DNA of 64,000 bases. It comes from Melastoma dodecandrum. Lineage: Eukaryota > Streptophyta > Magnoliopsida > Myrtales > Melastomataceae. Made by a program: the position numbers and the translations under genes. Below, one piece after another: positions 1 through 10,840 of the stretch; position 1 is the first letter of the stretch; every line of letters begins with the position of its first letter. Location of the stretch: assembly GCA_029817715.1 (NCBI GenBank), contig JARUPY010000190.1, positions 2,232,001 through 2,296,000 on the forward strand. The letters are read 5' to 3'. The notes below the pieces were generated by a model. That model searched no databases, was not told the DNA's origin, and saw only the letters and a list, made by a program, of their open reading frames with translations.

Positions 1-2061
1 TTAAACTCATTATTATTATTTCATATTTTGTTTTTTAAAAGCCTCCAAAATAACACAAAACTCAGGCAACAACATTGGCCTATAGAAAACCCTAATAATT
101 CCACTGTTGGGAAAATTCAATAATTTGAGGAACAGCTACAAGCCTACTACTACTACTACTACTATTTGAGAGAAAAAGTCACCATTATTGTGAATAGTCT
201 GCCGACAGAAAAAGGGCAAAAAGATTATGGCCCTCGTAAAAACAAAACATCAGAAACTGGAGTCGCAGGTCGAATAATTACTTAGTTACACATTTGAGTT
301 CCAAATACTGCTCGTAAGTTTGATGTGCTTGCATTCCTTTGAAATACATTGTCATGTCGACTAAATCGACATTTTATGTTACGATCTTCATGTCCCGCGA
401 ATACTTACTTTAAACGAGCTGCGGCGGGCACTTTCTACCGGGGCGTGGGGAATTGATCACTTCCCCGGGAGTGAACGTCTGCTTCTGCCTTGGAGTGGGC
501 ATTGATTTTGGACTTCCCCCCTTGGGACACACCATCGATCTCGGCGATCGTAATTACTAGCAGATGAACGTACGTACTCCCGGCCATCACAACTAAGACT
601 ATGCCGAAGTAATGGTTTCGTTCAGCGTGGTGGTCGGTCCCATCGACGTTATGATTAATACCGATGTTGCTTTCGCAAGGCATAGGGGAGTAGCACTAGC
701 AGAAGTAGGAAAGTATAGGGACAAGGTTTCGTGTTGTAATCATATGGTGGACCTCCTCCCCAGACATTGTTTGATGGGTGGGTGTTAAAGAGATGAGTCG
801 GCCAAGGAGTCGAGAGCTTTGTACCGATATAAGATTAATATTAAAAAAAATCACGAAATGCGATGTATCAAAAATTACTTCTCTAGAGTCGTTTGGGTAA
901 ATTTTTAAAACCCGTCCTTGGTTTTATAAAGAAGGCGGCGTTTTTAAAATCTGTATTTAAAAAACTTAAAGAAATGATGTATTTTTAAAACGTATCATCC
1001 ATCCAATGCAGGAGATGTCCCGTCTAATAAGGTTATTTTCAGCCTTTTTAAAAATAGTTCAACTCCTTCATTTGAGCTTTCGAAAGTGAATTTTCAAAAC
1101 TAGTCTATTTTGTAAAATTAAGAGCGAATTTTCGAAACTCATCATTGTGATAATATAAATGTAAATTTAAAAATTGTGATTATATTTTATAATTTTTTTT
1201 TAAATTAACCATGTAACCATACAAAGCTATAGGAGTGAGGAGTTAGTTCCGATCCATGACATTTTCTTGAACCTTTTTCCCCTACGATATATTTCATTTC
1301 AGACTATTGCTGCTGCTGCTGTTCCAATCATATCTTCTTCTTATTCTTCTTTCCGCACTTGACGTTCCAACAGTGCGAGCCGTCGGAATGTCTCTTGCAC
1401 GAATTTTTATACACAGAGAGAGGATGAGACGACGAAATATATGTACAAAAATGCTAAATGTTTTTGCCCCCGAAAAGAAGAAAGAAAAAATCTATATTCT
1501 ATTCTCTTTGTAATAATGCAAAGATATCATGAAAATCTACACTACTCCATGAAATTTTTTTTGAAGATATAAAGAAACCCCGAAACTGTATACACGTGTC
1601 GCGAATTCGGTGAAAGTCTTTTGTTCTCTCGAAGCATTTGCATGATCAGGGAAAAAGGTAGTAATTTAGTTATAGCTTATATGAACTTTTGATGTGTTTA
1701 AAAAATGTAAAAAGATATGTTTAGCAATGGAATTAGTCAATGTCGAATTCGGACTAAAATGGTTATGTTTGGTCCATGAGGTTTGGGTGGGACTTCCTTT
1801 TTCCAATCCTCCATTCATGACTTCCTTTGGCTCTTCTCTCCTTCAATCGCCTTGTTACCCCCACCTTCTCAGCTTTTTTTTTTCTAGTTTCCTCCATTTC
1901 CTCCTGCTTCAAATTTGATAAGAAATGATCCGAGAGCAAGCCCCCAAGGACCCTCTCTTGTCTTCCCTAAACCAAAACTAAGAACCCTTCAACACAAAGG
2001 CTCATCCCACCTTCTCGATTCCCCCTCACTGTTCCCCTCCCCCAAGTCCCATAAGAAAGAA
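1..2061. other. intergenic, upstream of IDL gene
   Basis: AT-rich DNA without a recognisable gene. It has short CTA/ACT (about 148-163) and TGC (about 1309-1321) microsatellites. An 82-codon ATG-initiated frame on the minus strand (435-683) has a hydrophobic middle but no family signature I recognise; I leave it uncalled. The last 150 bases are probably the promoter and leader of the peptide gene at 2062. Confidence 0.5.
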
Positions 2062-2298
2062 ATGGAGCTCCCCAGAAGACCCATGATCATGGCCTTTTGC
2101 CTATGGTTGTTGACGCTCTCGACAGTGGCCTCCTCCTCCTCTTCCACCACCGCCACTGCCACCAACGTTTTAAGGCCCCTGCAACCCAAAAACAATCCCC
2201 GAGGGAGTGGCCACTTCCTGGAGTACTTGCCGAGAGGTCTCCCGATCCCTTACTCCGGACCTTCGAGGAAGCACAATGACATTGGCTTGCAAAGCTAA
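2062..2298 (+). CDS. IDA-like (IDL) secreted signalling peptide precursor
   Basis: Single-exon 78-aa precursor. Residues 1-23 form a signal peptide (charged start, then a hydrophobic stretch AFCLWLLTL). A Ser/Thr-rich variable region follows, and the C-terminus carries an EPIP-type motif at residues 61-72, PIPYSGPSRKHN, preceded by FLEYLPRGL. This is the layout of INFLORESCENCE DEFICIENT IN ABSCISSION and its IDL relatives, whose processed, hydroxyprolinated peptide binds HAESA-type receptor kinases at the cell surface to trigger cell separation; some IDLs respond to stress and pathogens. The ATG at 2062 was chosen over the open frame upstream (from 1915) because it puts the signal peptide at the N-terminus. 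Compared with IDA (PIPPSAPSKRHN) the fourth residue is Tyr and the basic pair is RK instead of KR, while the Pro that is hydroxylated in IDA is kept. Family assignment is firm; the exact IDL orthologue is not resolved. Confidence 0.85.
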   Translation: MELPRRPMIMAFCLWLLTLSTVASSSSSTTATATNVLRPLQPKNNPRGSGHFLEYLPRGLPIPYSGPSRKHNDIGLQS

Positions 2299-3978
2299 TC
2301 CACCTCCCCTTGATGGAAGTAAAGATTTTTATTACGGGTCTTCTTTTTCCTGGTGGGTTCTTCTTGTTTTTGGTTTGGATGTATGGATTGGTGATAAAGA
2401 AAAGAAAGAAAGAAACTTAGGCTACTTCGTTCCTTCATCCATTTTGATGGGGTTTGGGCTAATCACTGACTTTAATACCCAATAACATTCGGATCTTAAT
2501 ATAGTTTGTTGTGTTTTTCTCTGTATTTTGCAGTCTACTTGTCTTTTGGTGCAGAATTTTGATAGAGGTATGTGTATATATATTCATCCTTGACTGGTGG
2601 AACACTGCTGGTCTGGTCATTAGATGCTTCTTCAAATGCATTCAGTTTGTATAACAACAGCAATCATAAAAAGCTATTGCAACCTCTTCGATTGCTGGAC
2701 TGTTCCTGCTGATAGCACCACCACTTCTCTTAGTCCCTCTGCTTTGAGCCGTGCGTGCCTGGCGTCTTTGTTCTACAGATCACTTGGTAGCGGAATTGGG
2801 CCTAATGTGGGCTTTTTTTGGGCTTAATTTACAAAAGCCTCTTACCAAACACCTCCAACCAGTTTCCTACCTCACATAACTATATCATCAATACATTATT
2901 ACATACTAATAGCTCTCCCTATACTGTCTGCCTTTTCTTACTTAAACCAAAAATCCAACCACATCCGATGTTTTTATGAAATAATCCAAGTTTTGTTTTT
3001 ATCTTTCTTCATGACCATGGAAACTAAATTTCTTCTTTGATCCTTGGAGATAAGAGGATCTCTTCTAAGATGCACCAAAATCGTTAGGACCCCCAATTCG
3101 ATTTCGATGGACGGTCAGAAACGAAACCTTTTAATCTCCATCACATTCCATTTCACGTTAGAATTGAAGGGTTTTTGGTTTGCAAAAGTGGGGGAGGGAG
3201 GGGGAGGAAGCATTGCAAAAGCAATGCAACGCAACGACTTCATCATCCCAATACTTATCTTCAAAGCCACGCGATGCCCTCCTCATTCCCTTCTCCCTCT
3301 TTGTTTAATCAAATGGGGGTTGAGAATGTGGCATTAAACAAAGCAAAAGGAGGAGGAGGAGAAAAAGGAAAAGGAGAAGATCCTTGCTTTCCATTATTTG
3401 TCCACCTTTTTCGGGAAACATCGAGGAAAGTCTCCGATGAATTTCGTTTCTATTAGTTAATTGATATGGCATGTTCAAGGTGAAGGAAAGGAAGTACCGT
3501 GAGTTCCCTCCTCATTAGTCCCACTTCAAGTTTCTCATCTCACCCTTTAGCCTTCTTCGCTATTTCGTAATCAAACACACTAACCCTTCAACAGCCGTTT
3601 GACTATCCATCAAGAGCAACCGACGAAGCTCTCCTACTAGGGTTTTAGAAACAGATTCATCTGGTCGGGAGGAAATAAAGGTGAAAAAGGGTCAAAAGAC
3701 ATGACCAAGGGCGGGAGGCTAAGTAAAGGATTTTGCAATGTTTTTGCCAAAAGTGACTCGTTGAAGCACTAAGAACCTTTGAAAAGGAAGGAAAAGGAGA
3801 AGATCTTGATCGAGTCGCTAAACAACACGTGCTCCACATTCCATTGTTTTCTCCTCTTGTTTTTTTATACCCTCCCATGGGAGCAAGTGGATCGAGTTCT
3901 TCCCTTTTTCTTTCCCTTTGGGATCAAGATTAGGCATCCAACTAGTGTTTCTCTTTCACAGTTAAAGACGAACAAACA
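2299..3978. other. intergenic
   Basis: 3' untranslated region of the IDL gene followed by AT-rich sequence. I see no coding signature. Open frames here lack family motifs and often need non-ATG starts. Confidence 0.4.
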
Positions 3979-4053
3979 GGTAGAAATCTTACCGTTTGAC
4001 CTAAAAGCTTAAGCTATTAGGTGATGCTTGATTATACATTATATAGTTTAACA
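3979..4053 (-). repeat. TRIM 3' LTR
   Basis: 75-bp terminal repeat, about 90% identical to the copy at 4183-4257. In element orientation it begins TGTTAAA and ends near TTTCTACC. Confidence 0.8.
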
Positions 4054-4170
4054 CGCCCCCTCAAGTCGAACCAGGTCGGCATCTTTGGCTCTGACCCTTG
4101 ATTCAAGGCTAGGCGGACACTTTTGACCTCTCGCCTTATTTTGGGATTTTTTTGCTTGCGCGGCAGCACC

Positions 4171-4182
4171 GCTCTGATACCA
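4171..4182 (-). other. tRNA-iMet primer-binding site of the TRIM
   Basis: Reads TGGTATCAGAGC on the minus strand and abuts the 5' LTR directly, as expected for a reverse-transcription primer site. Confidence 0.85.
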
Positions 4183-4257
4183 CGTAGAAATCTTACCGTT
4201 TGACCTAAAAACTTAAGCTATTAAGTGAGACTTGGTTATATATTATATAATTTAACA
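4183..4257 (-). repeat. TRIM 5' LTR
   Basis: Second 75-bp copy. It ends TTTAACA on the plus strand, so the element begins TGTTAAA on its own strand. Confidence 0.8.
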
Positions 4258-5669
4258 GGGTGTTCATATTTGTGATTTGAAAAGCTATCTTAATTCTCAA
4301 TTCTTTAAAACTACTATTCCCTTCGGTTGGTGTTCCTTTTAGCAACTTGTGGCATTGTGGTGTGTTACTGTAATTTAAAAGAAAAACTAATAAAGGAGTT
4401 GAGAGAATCATGCCTAATTCTCTCTTTTTTAACTTTTAAGGAAAAAAAAAAGCTAAATATTACAAAGAGAAGACATCTTGTCATGGTAAATTTCACGCGA
4501 TCGACCGAAAAGATACGTTCAAAACCGCATCTCTAAATCGTGCTGCATGATATATATGACAGATGCGACTTCTTCACGAAGGATTACGATCCAAGTTACA
4601 TTAATACCTTCTATACGTAAAATGCAGACAGATCGCATCGTTTTCATGACAACCTGCGAGCAAACAGATTGTTCGTAGAAGGAGTTTTCTCTTCTTGTCC
4701 ATTTATCAAGACACCTGTTCTCTCCAAAACCAGCTAGTTAAATACAAATCTCATATAAGTTCATTTCATACCACCCAATGTTGTCACCTCCTAGAAATAG
4801 TAAAGAGACAAGGAAGAAACATCCTCACTTGCCATCCTTAGCAAATGAAACTTTTCATACAACAAAGAACTGAAAAGAAGTTAAATCGGGTCCACTCGAT
4901 CAACAACCACATTCCAGAACAGTTCCCTTCTTCTTAATCTGCACAAAAAGCACAACCACAACAATTATTACAAGAAAAATGTTAGCCCCAAGAACCCGGC
5001 AAGATGCACTGGATTTTTTGTTGTGTTTTGTTTATAGACACAAACACCAAATCCATCACATTTTCGTGAATCCATTTGCCACTTGCTGTCCATTTTTAAA
5101 AGAATACTTTCCGGGATGTAGGGGGGGGGACCCTTCTTCCATTCTAATAATATCAATGTTCGAACGAATCCATTGGTAGACGGCATAAACAACCGGTTGG
5201 TCCAAAATCTCGATAAATTTCTCGGGTTCGTTCCTCGCGAATGAATAAAACATAATATTGAGCAGATTAGTTAGGCATAGACCATCGAACTTCTGGGACT
5301 AGTGTTTATAATAAGCTAAACGAATTCGACTGCAACCTAGAGAGCTTGACATGAGCCGAAGACATCCACGAAGAGTTCTTGGCGTGCCAGTAGTATATTC
5401 CAGCGAAGATGTTTACTCTAAGATGTTATTGGTTAGCATACATCACTGCTTTAATCAACATAGCATGTAAATGGGTTCTAACATCCCTATAATGGCATGA
5501 ACTTGTAAAACGATCAAAACATGTTTGTTCTAAACAAACCAGCACATGTTTAGCCGAGACCAGAAGGCATGTAAAATGGGGATGCAGGAGTAGACAGATT
5601 TCATTAGTCATTTTCACCCTGTTGGGATTCCTATTCAGCTATAAGGTGAAAGTGGTAGGAATATCTATC

Positions 5670-5703
<34 letters not shown>

Positions 5704-6243
5704 CTTTCTGACACTTTCTCCAAAGCGTGCCACCTGGAAAACAACAACAACAACAACAGCAGCGTTGTCCACGAAACCACAAGGAATCTCGTGCCGGTAT
5801 TATGAACAAATCATCCTGTCTTGCCGGTTCGGAGACTCCCCACTGTAATGTAAAGGCTTGGGTTGGTTTCTCGTTGTTCGAAAATGGACTTACTCGTATG
5901 AACCAACGATGCGGGTTGTAAATACAATACGAAGTTAAAGCGGGTATGCCCGAAAGAGAGAAAAACATGATAAACCCATGATTGAAGTTATGAACGATCG
6001 AGACAACCTTCGGATGGAAAGCATGATGCCTTGACATAAGAAATGATTAGAGTGGATCACAATAATATTATCCAACATCCCTCCCACGTGCCTCATCACT
6101 ACAAATAGATAGTAGGGGCAGTTTATCCTCAGTGTCTTTGACATGAAAGCACATTCCATAACACACATTTCCCACATTCTTGGTGGAGGCGAAACACCCT
6201 AATACTAGCTATAGATTTGCTCAACCCAATTCCTTAGAATATT
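4258..6243. other. intergenic with microsatellites
   Basis: No recognisable gene. A CA dinucleotide repeat (about 5682-5702) is followed by an ACA/AGC trinucleotide run (about 5740-5763). These produce long Cys or Gln runs in spurious frames on both strands. Confidence 0.4.
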
Positions 6244-6357
6244 CCCCAATTAATCATTTTTTAAAAACTTTTTCAAATGATCACATCACTAGTTAATCAC
6301 CCCCAATTAATCATTTTTTAAAACCTTTTTCAAATGATCACATCACTAGTTAATCAC
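6244..6357. repeat. 57-bp tandem duplication in ATL promoter
   Basis: 6244-6300 and 6301-6357 are nearly identical direct copies, each starting CCCCAATTAATCATTTTTTA and ending TAGTTAATCAC. The pair ends about 180 bp before the ATL start codon, close to the expected core promoter (TATA-like stretch near 6395-6412). Confidence 0.9.
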
Positions 6358-6537
6358 ACACTCACTATATGGTCCTTGATGGCTTTCTACCCCTATATAC
6401 ATATATATATGTGTGTGGGTGAGTGAATGAATTACCCAGCTCCTGATTTGTACCCATCAACGAGGAATTCAATTCAATTCAGACAACCTACCTCTCCCTT
6501 AATTTCTATTACACAAACAAGCTTTTTCCTTGGAACT

Positions 6538-7269
6538 ATGTCTCACCCCCAAAGCTCCTCCACCCATGTCGGCTTCTACTATTCCAAGAGATTGCTTTTG
6601 CATTTACACCCACCCCCAACCTCTTCATCTGCCCCATCCCCTTATGCCACCGCGAACGGCCGCGATCAGCAGGGGAATTACGGCCCCGGCAACAACAATA
6701 CCTTTGATTCGAACGTCGTCATGGTCCTGTCCGTCCTGCTGTGCGCTTTGATTTGCTCCCTGGGGTTGAATTCCATCATAAGGTGTGCGGTGAGGTGTTC
6801 CGCTTGTATGTCCTCGGATCCCAGCGGGGGTGGCAGCCCCCGTCCGTCGGCGAGGCTCGCGAACACGGGGGTCAAGAAGAAGGTGCTCAAGACGTTCACG
6901 GTCATTACCTACTCCCCCGACCTCAACCTCCCGGGGCTCGACTCCGAGTGCGCGATCTGCCTGTCAGAGTTCTGCCCCGGGGATCGAGTCCGGCTCCTCC
7001 CGAAGTGCCCCCATGGTTTCCACGCCAAGTGCATCGAAAAGTGGCTGAGCTCGCACTCCTCGTGCCCCACCTGCCGGCAGTGCCTCCTACAGACGTGCCA
7101 GAAGATTGCCGGCGGCTGCGACGACATTGGCACGAGCCAGGCAGGATCGACTTCCGGGCAACCCGAGATGATCCAAGTGACGGTCGTGCCGATTCAGGCG
7201 ACGATCCAACCATTGGAGCCTGAAGGGCCAGTGCGCGAGCTCAGAGGAGTCAGTCAACCGTTTAGTTAG
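6538..7269 (+). CDS. ATL-type RING-H2 E3 ubiquitin ligase (ATL78/ATL80-like)
   Basis: Intronless 243-aa protein, as usual for the ATL family. Order: basic SKRLLLH motif (16-22), one transmembrane segment (about 59-81, VVMVLSVLLCALICSLGLN), a basic juxtamembrane region, the ATL hallmark GLDS (133-136), and a RING-H2 finger with C138, C141, C157, H159, H162, C165, C176 and C179 in canonical spacing, including the Pro before the third Cys. ATLs are membrane-anchored E3 ligases that pass ubiquitin from an E2 to targets. The SKRLLLH start and the DSNVVMVLSVLLCAL segment resemble the ATL8/ATL78/ATL80 subgroup, linked to stress and phosphate responses. The frame is open from an ATG at 6427, but 6538 gives the family's usual N-terminus. 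The second half of the gene is much more GC-rich than its flanks, which creates long antisense open frames. Confidence 0.9.
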   Translation: MSHPQSSSTHVGFYYSKRLLLHLHPPPTSSSAPSPYATANGRDQQGNYGPGNNNTFDSNVVMVLSVLLCALICSLGLNSIIRCAVRCSACMSSDPSGGGSPRPSARLANTGVKKKVLKTFTVITYSPDLNLPGLDSECAICLSEFCPGDRVRLLPKCPHGFHAKCIEKWLSSHSSCPTCRQCLLQTCQKIAGGCDDIGTSQAGSTSGQPEMIQVTVVPIQATIQPLEPEGPVRELRGVSQPFS

Positions 7270-9255
7270 TTAGTTAATTAGTCATGTGAGTCACACTTAA
7301 TATGGCCATTAGCAAAGGAGCAAAACAAGCTTAATATCTGGTCATTTCTCTGTAACCACGTACAAAGTTTCGAAATCAGACAACCTTCTTCTTGGATCAA
7401 ATATAATGTGATTTCGTGGGGGGGTTTTTTGCATCGTTTCTACAGAATCAATTGAAATCGAAAACTCATGATGATGAGATTTCTTCGTCTGGCCCTCCCT
7501 CATGGGAAAAAAAGCAGGCCGAAGCGATTGATTTGAGTTGGTTTATGGGTGAGGAGGAATATCACTTTGGAGAACTCTCACTGGGAGAAAAGTAGTGCCT
7601 TGGAACTTCATAATGCACTAACAGTACCAAATACGCTTTTCTTTCAAAGCAGAAGGCGAAATCCAATGTTATTGGCACAAACTTGTGTGCCCCCAACTGT
7701 CCAAATTATCTCCAATACTTTAATGCAACCTCTTACGCAAATGTCGGAATGTGCCGCCGGTGACATGGACTCTTTCCTTCCCCGTTTTCGAACCTTCTTG
7801 ATCGCCATTCAACTCATCCGATCCTTACACTCTCCTGTCTGCAAAACGAAACAGTCCTTGTGAGAGTGAGGTGTGATGGCTTCGAGCGTTGCTTGCATAT
7901 GCTTTTGAGTAGTTGAACCCAATGATGTTAAAGGATCATGTGGAATCAAAGGATGCAGAACATGCCATTCAAATCTGGGGGGGGGAGGGGGGTCCCAGTC
8001 CTCAAATCACACAGGTAATTTAGATCATTAATTAATGGATTGGGGAATCTGAGTGTATAAGCACTATCTATCTATATCTATCAATGATGATGATGCCTCA
8101 GGCCCCACCCACCCTTCAAATCAAATAATAAAAGAGAAAGCACTGAAACCCTAGCGTTGTAAAATGGCGGCTGGTTTATTTTGAGAAGCTTTTTGATCAA
8201 ATGATCCCGGCATTTGAATCCAAAACGAGGCACCCACCCATGATACATACCCCGTAGGCGATGCGTCGATCGAACTTGTTGTTTCTAAGAGCGATTTCTA
8301 AACCTATTTGAAGAGTAACTTATTGTCCTATTAGACAAATAATTTTGCGGATTAACGCTAACGAGAACAAACCTCGATCATTTCCATCCCACATTGCACA
8401 TCATATTTTGTTTACCTTTAGGGTTGCACCCTTCTATTTTTATCTCGAGGGCAAAGTGAATTTCAACTAGAGGATGTTCGCACGAAGTGTCAAAGACTTG
8501 AAACTTAATATTCAAAAGAAATAATCAAAAGCAGTCCCACCATCCAACAACAGTTTAACATGAAGTATTTGTTGAAGGTAATTTATAATTCAAATTTAAT
8601 GTAATATTAATAACATAAATGTCATTAAATAGAGTATTTAAGTGTAGATGATTAAATTTATGTCTTAGCGGTTTCTATTATCATTTGAGTTTCTACTCAT
8701 TCCCATATATAAAGTAACGTGTAATTATTTAAAAAAATGAAAAAGAAAATAACTTACGGCCTAAACACTTGTAGGAGCAACAACTCTAAGGCGGAATCAT
8801 CCATAGTACAAAAATTACGTTAGTTTCTCCCTTCCTATTTAATTTTTTTACGCATGATCCCCCAGTTAACGTCGAGTTTAAAAATTAATATTTTTTAAAG
8901 TTTTTTTTTTTTTTTAAATCGCGGCCCATTCACGAATTTTTCTCCTCGAAAATGGGAAGGACTCTTCACACCTGAACCGGATCGAGTCAATCGGCAAGTC
9001 GACCGGATAGCGTCGGCTTCTCTCTTGGGGAAGCTTCCTCTCGTTATTACAATCTGATCAAACTTGCCGTCTGTCTGAATTTCATTCACAGCGTTGCGCT
9101 AGTCAAGCGTTGGATCCCAGGTCCAATTCCCTCCAATGCTTCCCCTCCTTCTTGGGAGTTTCTAATTGTTCTGAGTAATGGCCATTTTTTGTTGTGATTG
9201 ATGAAATGTAGGGTTCCGCGTAAAAAGGTGGGGTCTTGATTGTGTGCAAGGCGAG
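7270..9255. other. intergenic
   Basis: ATL 3' UTR, then AT-rich DNA with G-runs near 7978-7991. A frame at 7549-7863 has no recognisable domain. Sequence just before 9256 is the probable promoter and leader of the next gene. Confidence 0.4.
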
Positions 9256-10214
9256 ATGGCGAGGATGAGGGGAAGGGACGGCCGGCGTGACTGGATCGGG
9301 AAGGAGTCCCTGCTGACCCGGTCCGTGAATGCGGTGTTTGAGTTCGTACGACTCGCAGAATTCGAGATCCTGTTCTTCCTCTTCTTCTTCGTTGCCTTCC
9401 TCGTCTTCAAGGACCTTGTGAGTATCCCCTTCATTTTGATTTGATTAACTCGATTTTTTTATTATATGAGTCGCGATGACGTAATTGGTTAGCTGTTCAT
9501 AGTACCGGATGGATGCCAAAATTCCTGTAAGAGCTTCTCAAAGCACGTCGATAATCGTTTTGTTTTGCTAAATTTATTCTGTTAGTCGAGTTTCCTGGGT
9601 AAAATATGAAACTTCATATTCCGCCGTCATAGAAACTATTGATAATGGTATCGTGGGACATGCTTTTCTCTTGGATGCTTTTGTTTAACCCGTTTCTGAG
9701 CCAGCTTGAAATTTTCTGGGAAATAGAATCTGTGACTGTTTATTGTAATTGAAGTTGTTGTCTTGCAACTGCATAGCAATGCAGTAATAGGACCTTGAAA
9801 CCAGAAATGAACTGTTTCAAAAGTTTTGCCACCAGACAGGGAGTTTGAGAAATTACCAGGAAGACAATGCCTAATCAATCCTTTGTTGTTCTCCTATGTA
9901 ATCTGTTGTTTCTCTTCTTAGAGCCCTATTGCTGGTTATCTTTTTCTTGCTGGGTCTGACCAATTTAATATGGGGTTTATACTACTTGGTAACCTGGGGG
10001 GTTGTGTTTTTTTAAAAACATAATTTGTGCAAATTCAGCCAGACAGTAATACTCAGGCCACAGTTTTTATGTTTTTCTGTCTGAACACCAATGTTTTCTG
10101 CGGACTACTGAAGTGGATATATTGTCTGGATGCATGCAGACGTCTAGGCCAGAATACAATCAGATACTTGTGAAGAAACCTGGTGCTACTGGGCTGGATT
10201 GGTGGGCGGCTTAG
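9256..10214 (+). CDS. conserved small single-pass membrane protein, function unknown
   Basis: Two exons, 9256-9417 and 10140-10214, joined in phase 0 over a GT-AG intron, give 78 aa. The N-terminus is basic (MARMRGRDGRRDW). A transmembrane helix lies at about 37-51 (EILFFLFFFVAFLVF) and is followed across the splice by FKDL-TSRPEYNQILVKKPG and a C-terminal DWW motif. I recall short plant proteins of this form, with a conserved ending after a single helix, annotated only as transmembrane proteins; no function is known to me. The reading frame past 9417 is intron, because the conserved C-terminus lies in exon 2. Charge distribution suggests a cytosolic or stromal N-terminus; this is inference. 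Confidence 0.75.
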
Positions 10215-10488
10215 TTATAGTTTTGGCCAGTCTTTGTACCTTCAGGTACTCTGTAATGGTAACTTCTGCCCGAATTACTGTAATGTACAGATACTGTTTC
10301 CTGCTTAGATCATGAATGCAGCCCCTGATTGTTAGAAGAATTCTTCTTACTATATCCTCTGTTCCACATTAGCAATACAGAACTTCATTAGTTAAAAAAT
10401 CTCCGAGAAAAGATGCAGCAAGCATCTGCAGCTGCGCAGCAGACTCGCAGCACTTTGTGCTACCATTAGTATATCAGAACCATGTCAT

Positions 10489-10731
10489 TCAAGAACCATG
10501 AGTATCCGGACTAGTTTGCCAAAAGACTGATCGGTTTGGTGTACGATGTAAATTTCCGTTGGAGAAAGTAACAATCAACTCGGCTGTTGATACCATTACA
10601 GGGTCATAACACTCAAGTCGGCCTGAACCTTTCTTGATACTAGTCCTTCCTAAGAAGACCCTCTTCCTTCCCACCTTTGCCTCCGTCCGCCACTTCCTCA
10701 CCAGCTGCAACAGCTTCTTGCTGCTTATCAC
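10489..10731 (-). pseudogene. decayed SAUR copy
   Basis: The first ~35 codons (ISSKKLLQLVRKW...KVGRKRVFLGRTS) match the N-terminus of the neighbouring SAURs. The start codon is GTG instead of ATG, and after GRTSIKKG the frame no longer resembles the SAUR core: the KGHFAVYT and FGIP motifs are absent. Upstream sequence is still homologous to the other SAUR promoters, so this is a duplicate that lost its start codon and most of its coding region, not an independent gene. Confidence 0.7.
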
Positions 10732-10834
10732 AGCTCTCCATCACAGATAGTCGGGACCCCTGATTCTTCCCACCCGACGAGACCTAGAGACCAACAAACA
10801 ACAACCCTCGACCAACCTCTCCCTTGAATGCGAT

Positions 10835-10840
10835 TGTCTC
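10835..10840 (-). promoter_or_regulatory. TGTCTC auxin-response-type hexamer (upstream of decayed SAUR)
   Basis: TGTCTC on the plus strand within the repeated SAUR upstream block, about 105 bp from the decayed start. The equivalent site is kept at 12360 and changed to TGCCTC near 14510. TGTCTC is the classic ARF-binding element; a single hexamer is weak evidence, and conservation across the paralogous blocks is the main support. Confidence 0.4.

Larger units (their letters stand above)
3979..4257 (-). mobile_element. TRIM (terminal-repeat retrotransposon in miniature)
   Basis: Two direct repeats of 73-75 bp (3979-4053 and 4183-4257) flank about 129 bp of non-coding DNA. By my count 7 of 73 aligned positions differ, mostly transitions. 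Immediately inside the right repeat, positions 4171-4182 read on the minus strand as TGGTATCAGAGC, the classic plant primer-binding site complementary to the 3' end of initiator tRNA-Met. Inside the left repeat a purine tract (minus-strand CTTGAGGGGGCG, 4054-4065) fits a polypurine tract. LTR, PBS, short internal region, PPT, LTR with no gag or pol is a TRIM, transcribed leftwards. No clean target-site duplication is visible (left flank AAACA, right flank GGGTG). Confidence 0.85.

Noticed and set aside
435..683. 82-codon minus-strand frame that might be a secreted peptide
   Set aside because: The hydrophobic stretch is internal and the C-terminus matches no CLE, CEP, PSY, RGF or PIP motif.
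5678..6037. 119-codon minus-strand frame with Cys runs
   Set aside because: Generated by the CA and ACA/AGC microsatellites; no start context or family match.
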